In this document: piece after piece, positions 61,088 through 64,000 of the stretch
Numbering within the stretch: position 1 is the stretch's first letter
Layout of the letters: every line of letters starts with the position of its first letter
Assembly (NCBI RefSeq): GCF_023078275.1
Contig: NC_062994.1
Location: 11,975,545-12,039,544, forward strand
Length of the DNA: 64,000 nucleotides
Source: Leguminivora glycinivorella
Lineage: Eukaryota > Arthropoda > Insecta > Lepidoptera > Tortricidae
Reading direction: 5' to 3'
Position numbers and translations under genes: made by a program
Notes under the pieces: generated by a model
Seen by the model: the letters and a program-made list of their open reading frames with translations, nothing else
Database searches by the model: none
What the model was told of the DNA's origin: nothing

Positions 61088-61120
61088 ATAATTTCTATGT
61101 AGGTTCACTAGGTACCTGAT

Positions 61121-61305
61121 ATGTGAGTGTGAATCGACAAAGTGCAATGTCCCACTGGCGATTGCTATAAAGCCGCTTTGTCAGTTTATTCATATAAAGA
61201 TTCAAGTAAATCTCGCCTTAATGGTAACCGACAAAGTGGAACGTTTTACTAAACACACTCATATTTATGTAAGTTCAGTGCTACCTCGCCATATTGTTAA
61301 GTACA
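61121..61305. repeat. MITE fragment related to 14866
   Basis: CCTTAATGGTAACCGACAAAG and AAAGCCGCTTTGTCAGTT are the complement of the 14866-15146 interior. It begins 34 bp after the gene B stop and may be in its 3' UTR. Confidence 0.65.
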
Positions 61306-61317
61306 CAGATTGTCATA

Positions 61318-61540
61318 TATACAGGGTGCCCGGTAATTAATGGACAACCTTTTAACCACCAAGAGGGCACCTTATACTGGTCCAGAAAATTGGCTTTAAG
61401 GTATAGTAAAAGTCGCTTGGTTTTCGAGATTTTCACACTTTTTAAAATTTTAATACTACCTTAAAGTCGACTTTTTTTGACCAGTATAAGGTGCCCTCTT
61501 GGTGGTTAAAAGGTTGTCCATTAATTACCGGGCACCCGGT
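61318..61540. repeat. Near-perfect foldback element
   Basis: GGGTGCCCGGTAATTAATGG and its complement bound arms of about 60 bp (to GCACCTTATACTGGTC). Loop of about 90 bp. Confidence 0.9.
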
Positions 61541-61825
61541 ATACCATAGATCGAGCAAACGTATCTACTTAGCGTGTCAATTGAACTCAGTAAAATCCAC
61601 TGAGTTGTCCGTCTTTATACGAAGCTTACAGCTTTCGGGCGTCGATTTTTGTAAGTTGAAGTCAACAAAAACATTAAAAATGCCTCGTTATCTGATATTT
61701 AATTGCAACACTAAAATTATGAACACTCGAGGGCTTGAGTCATATTTAAAATCACAGGCAAGTAACAACTTCAGTATAAAATCTGACACGCTCGGCCGCC
61801 ATACAAATAGATGAACTTGTTTCTT
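61540..61825 (+). repeat. M8 repeat, copy 2, with micro-ORF
   Basis: It matches 55745-56045. The micro-ORF 61680-61814 reads MPRYLIFNCNTKIMN to HTNR, 44 aa. Confidence 0.75.
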
Positions 61826-61877
61826 CTATCTAAATCTAATTGTGTGGTTAAGTATTTTAGGCATATCTAATTATGTA

Positions 61878-62632
61878 TAAGGCTGGCAACAGACATTCTT
61901 AAAATTCATAATCTTAAAAAAAGACTTGTATGCAATTGGTCAGATCAATCTGAAAATTCATAATCTTAAAAAAAAACCGGCCAAGAGCGTGTCGGGCCAC
62001 GCTCAGTGTAGGGTTCCGTAGTTTTCCGTATTTTTCTCAAAAACTACTGAACCTATCAAGTTCAAAACAATTTTCCTAGAAAGTCTTTATAAAGGTGTAC
62101 ATTTGTGATTTTTTTCATATTTTTTAAATATATGGTTCAAAAGTTAGAGGGGGGGGGACGCACTTCTTTTTCCTTTAGGAGCGATTATTTCGGAAAATAT
62201 TAATATTATCAAAAACCGATCTTAGGAAACCCTTATTCATATTTTAATACCTATCCAACAATGTATCACACGTTGGGGTTAGAATGAAAAAAAATATCAG
62301 CCCCCACTTTACATGTAGGGGCGGTAATAAAACATTTTTTTCCATTTTTTATTTTTGCAATTTGTTGGCGTGATTGAAATACATATTGGTACCAAATTTC
62401 AGCTTTCTAGTGCTAACGGTTACTGAGATTATCCGCGGACGGACGGACGGACGGACGGACGGACGGACAGACAGACAGACATGGCGAAACTATAAGGGTT
62501 CCTAGTTGACTACGGAACCCTAAAAATAAGAGTGTGTGTTGTGTGGACAGTCCCGAAATTGTATGGAACTCTGTGCACTCGAACTGATTCTAGTAAGATT
62601 ATGAATTTTAGACTGTCTGTTGCTGGCCCACA
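61878..62632. repeat. MITE interrupted by an M4 element
   Basis: GGCAACAGACATTCTTAAAATTC (61882) and its complement GAATTTTAGACTGTCTGTTGC (62602) are the ends. The interior is occupied by M4 at 61971-62526. Confidence 0.75.
61971..62526 (+). repeat. M4 element, complete
   Basis: From AACCGGCCAAGAGCGTGTCG to CTACGGAACCCTAAAAA, with GACG repeats at 62438-62468. Confidence 0.9.
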
Positions 62633-62697
62633 GACCAACCCCTATAGACATCCATTACAAGACGACTCGCGGTCGCCAGCCTTCCTAGTATTTGCAC

Positions 62698-62813
62698 TGA
62701 TATAAGCGCGGGCGCTCGCCGTGCCCGATCAGTATCGACCAAGTAACAAACCCGAAAGCAGCGCGTGTTTTTCGCACTAAAAAATTGGAAAAGGGTATTT
62801 TGAGGCCTTAAAG
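62698..62813 (+). promoter_or_regulatory. Possible core promoter of the THAP-like fragment
   Basis: GATATAAGCGCG about 28 bp before GATCAGTATCG (TATA-like and Inr-like), in a locally GC-rich tract, 80 bp upstream of an ATG. Suggestive only. Confidence 0.3.
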
Positions 62814-62897
62814 ATGTCCACCTGTAGTGTGAAATGGTGTGGAAAGGTAACAAGAAGCTCAAATTTAAAAACAGACGGCATTACATTCCACAAATAA
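62814..62897 (+). pseudogene. THAP-like first exon, 5' splice site altered
   Basis: MSTCSVKWCGKVTRSSNL then TDGITFHK and a stop. It resembles the N-terminal C-x4-C and GITFH part of THAP zinc fingers, which are DNA-binding and often transposase-derived. Where lepidopteran THAP genes commonly splice after FHK, the sequence is CAAATAAGTC, one base off a good donor. No continuation exon (FP...W) was found downstream. Confidence 0.5.
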
Positions 62898-63724
62898 GTC
62901 ATATTTATAATTTATTCAGAGCCGGCATAGGTCAACTTACATTGGCCACTTTCGCGTCAGTAGAGGGACAGTCATACTTCTGTCCCTTTTCATCTGGCGC
63001 GACTGCCCGCCGTCCTTGAAACGGCCAATCACAGTGCGCTTAACACATTCCCCGTCCGCTCCTCGCACCCCTGGCACTGGTGACTCGTATCGCGAACAAA
63101 ATATACAAAATTGCCACTCTATAGGAGGTTCTCTGTGTGCTGGCCTAAAAGGACCCACAGATTACCAGTTTAGACCTATCACTTATTCTGCTTATTTAGT
63201 ACTGTTAACTTTTGCTTATGACCTTGTGTAACATGACTTTAGGTAAATATTATTCATTAATGCATGTGTTAACTTTTAAATCGCATTCTTACTTTGAAAA
63301 TAATTATGTTCAGTCGCAACATTATTATGTTTTGGACGAAAAGTCTGAAAATTGTTACGGACCTATTTGTTGATTATGTATACGTTAAGTTTTTATTGAA
63401 GTTAAAACACGCAAACCTTAAAAACATTGTTATGGTATTGCTATACTTTATTTTACAATAAGAAACCATTGACAATACAGAATTAGGTACCTACAAAATA
63501 ATATCGTTTATTTTTACTGGGCCCAGTTGGCGCCAAATTGTCCATATTGGTACCTATTTCACCTACTTCATTTAATTGATTATCTATCTACTTATTACTG
63601 AAATTTTAAATATCATTTGATTTTAAATCCTTAGACTGATTATGATTAAGTGCTTACAGAGACAGTATTAATACAACACTATTTTTATAACTCATACAGA
63701 AAAACAAACTTACACTTATGACTA
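62898..63724. other. Non-coding stretch
   Basis: CGGCCAATCACAGTGCGCTT and the GC-richer tract 62950-63130 look like part of another repeat. The rest is AT-rich without features. Confidence 0.4.
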
Positions 63725-64000
63725 TGTAAACATATAATTTTCACAACACCAACTGGTAAAGACTTTCTTTGCTGTTCGAAAACAGATAGCAAAATCGCAT
63801 TTTATCCACAAGGGGGCAAAGCAATTTCATACAAATTTTAACTCGATGTCTTAATCTGGCTGCTAGATTTTACCTACAAATGATGATTTTGAATCATAAA
63901 TATTGAATAAATTGACGGATTTGATTTATTTTGATGTTTTATAGTCGGTAGTTTGTTCGTGTTGGTGTGGTAAAAATTGTGTGTTTCACTCGGTGGCAAA
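63725..64000 (-). repeat. M2 element, cut by the window end
   Basis: GTTCGAAAACAGATAGCAAA, ATTTTATCCACAAGGGGGCA and GAATCATAAATATTGAATAA are complementary to 10120-10320. Confidence 0.75.

Noticed and set aside
59654..59685. Upstream ATG in frame with exon 20
   Set aside because: It lies in the intron before a good acceptor (TTGTTACAG), and the incoming phase from exon 19 fits the acceptor exactly.
59680..60156. 158-aa minus-strand ORF
   Set aside because: It is the antisense of gene B exon 20; its Leu/Ser/Phe-rich composition is the complement of the Lys/Asn/Asp codons.

Overview
The window looks like nuclear DNA of a moth or butterfly. The evidence is two multi-exon genes with GT..AG introns, tRNA-derived SINEs carrying the lepidopteran-type CATCGTGAGGAAACC block, many short foldback (MITE-like) elements, and BEL/Pao and Ty3/gypsy LTR retrotransposons. 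No bacterial features, rRNA genes or CRISPR arrays were seen. Species cannot be named from this sequence alone.

The only host genes I can support are a head-to-head pair separated by about 0.8 kb (19869-20675). Gene A (minus strand, 10626-19868, 9 coding exons, 452 aa) has an N-terminal XRN2-binding (XTBD) domain, a dsRBD-like segment, a G-patch and an R3H domain, the layout of NF-kappa-B-repressing factor (NKRF). Gene B (plus strand, 20676-61087, 20 coding exons in one consistent frame, 1364 aa) is a divergent relative. Its G-patch exon has the same length (88 nt) and phase as that of gene A. Around it are up to six R3H-like modules, four before and two after the G-patch, and one large last exon adds a charged Asn/Lys/Asp-rich linker plus a DUF4780-like C-terminal domain. 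This many-R3H/G-patch/DUF4780 architecture is the most unusual thing in the window. Both genes carry decayed tandem copies of their G-patch/R3H exons in neighbouring introns: three extra copies in gene B at 52855-53394 and two in gene A at 11951-12304.

The 40 kb size of gene B comes mostly from transposon insertions in its introns. A very young BEL/Pao element (27989-34529, minus strand, 5-bp target duplication TAAAG, near-identical LTRs) sits in intron 5. A very young Ty3/gypsy element (41980-48540, plus strand, 4-bp target duplication GTTT, one uninterrupted 1588-codon gag-pol frame) sits in intron 9, ending 42 bp before exon 10.

Region by region: 1-10.6 kb is repeats and non-coding DNA downstream of gene A. 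10.6-19.9 kb is gene A. 19.9-20.7 kb is the shared 5' region. 20.7-61.1 kb is gene B with the two LTR elements. 61.1-64 kb is repeats plus a broken THAP-like first exon at 62814. Repeat family labels used below are mine: S1, S2, S3 (tRNA-derived SINE-like), M1 (about 430 bp), M2 (M1-like), M3 (GTGCGTAAAA element), M4 (GGGTTCCGTAG element with a GACG microsatellite), M5 (CCCCCGACGCAAAAACGA element), M6 (AGATGGCGCTAATAT element), M7 (GGCTAGTTTCCT element) and M8 (repeat with a 44-45 codon micro-ORF).

If the NKRF analogy holds, gene A encodes a nuclear/nucleolar RNA-binding partner of the XRN2 exonuclease. Gene B would be a paralogue that lost the XTBD and multiplied its R3H-type nucleic-acid-binding modules. 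That functional statement is inference from domains, not something the sequence proves.
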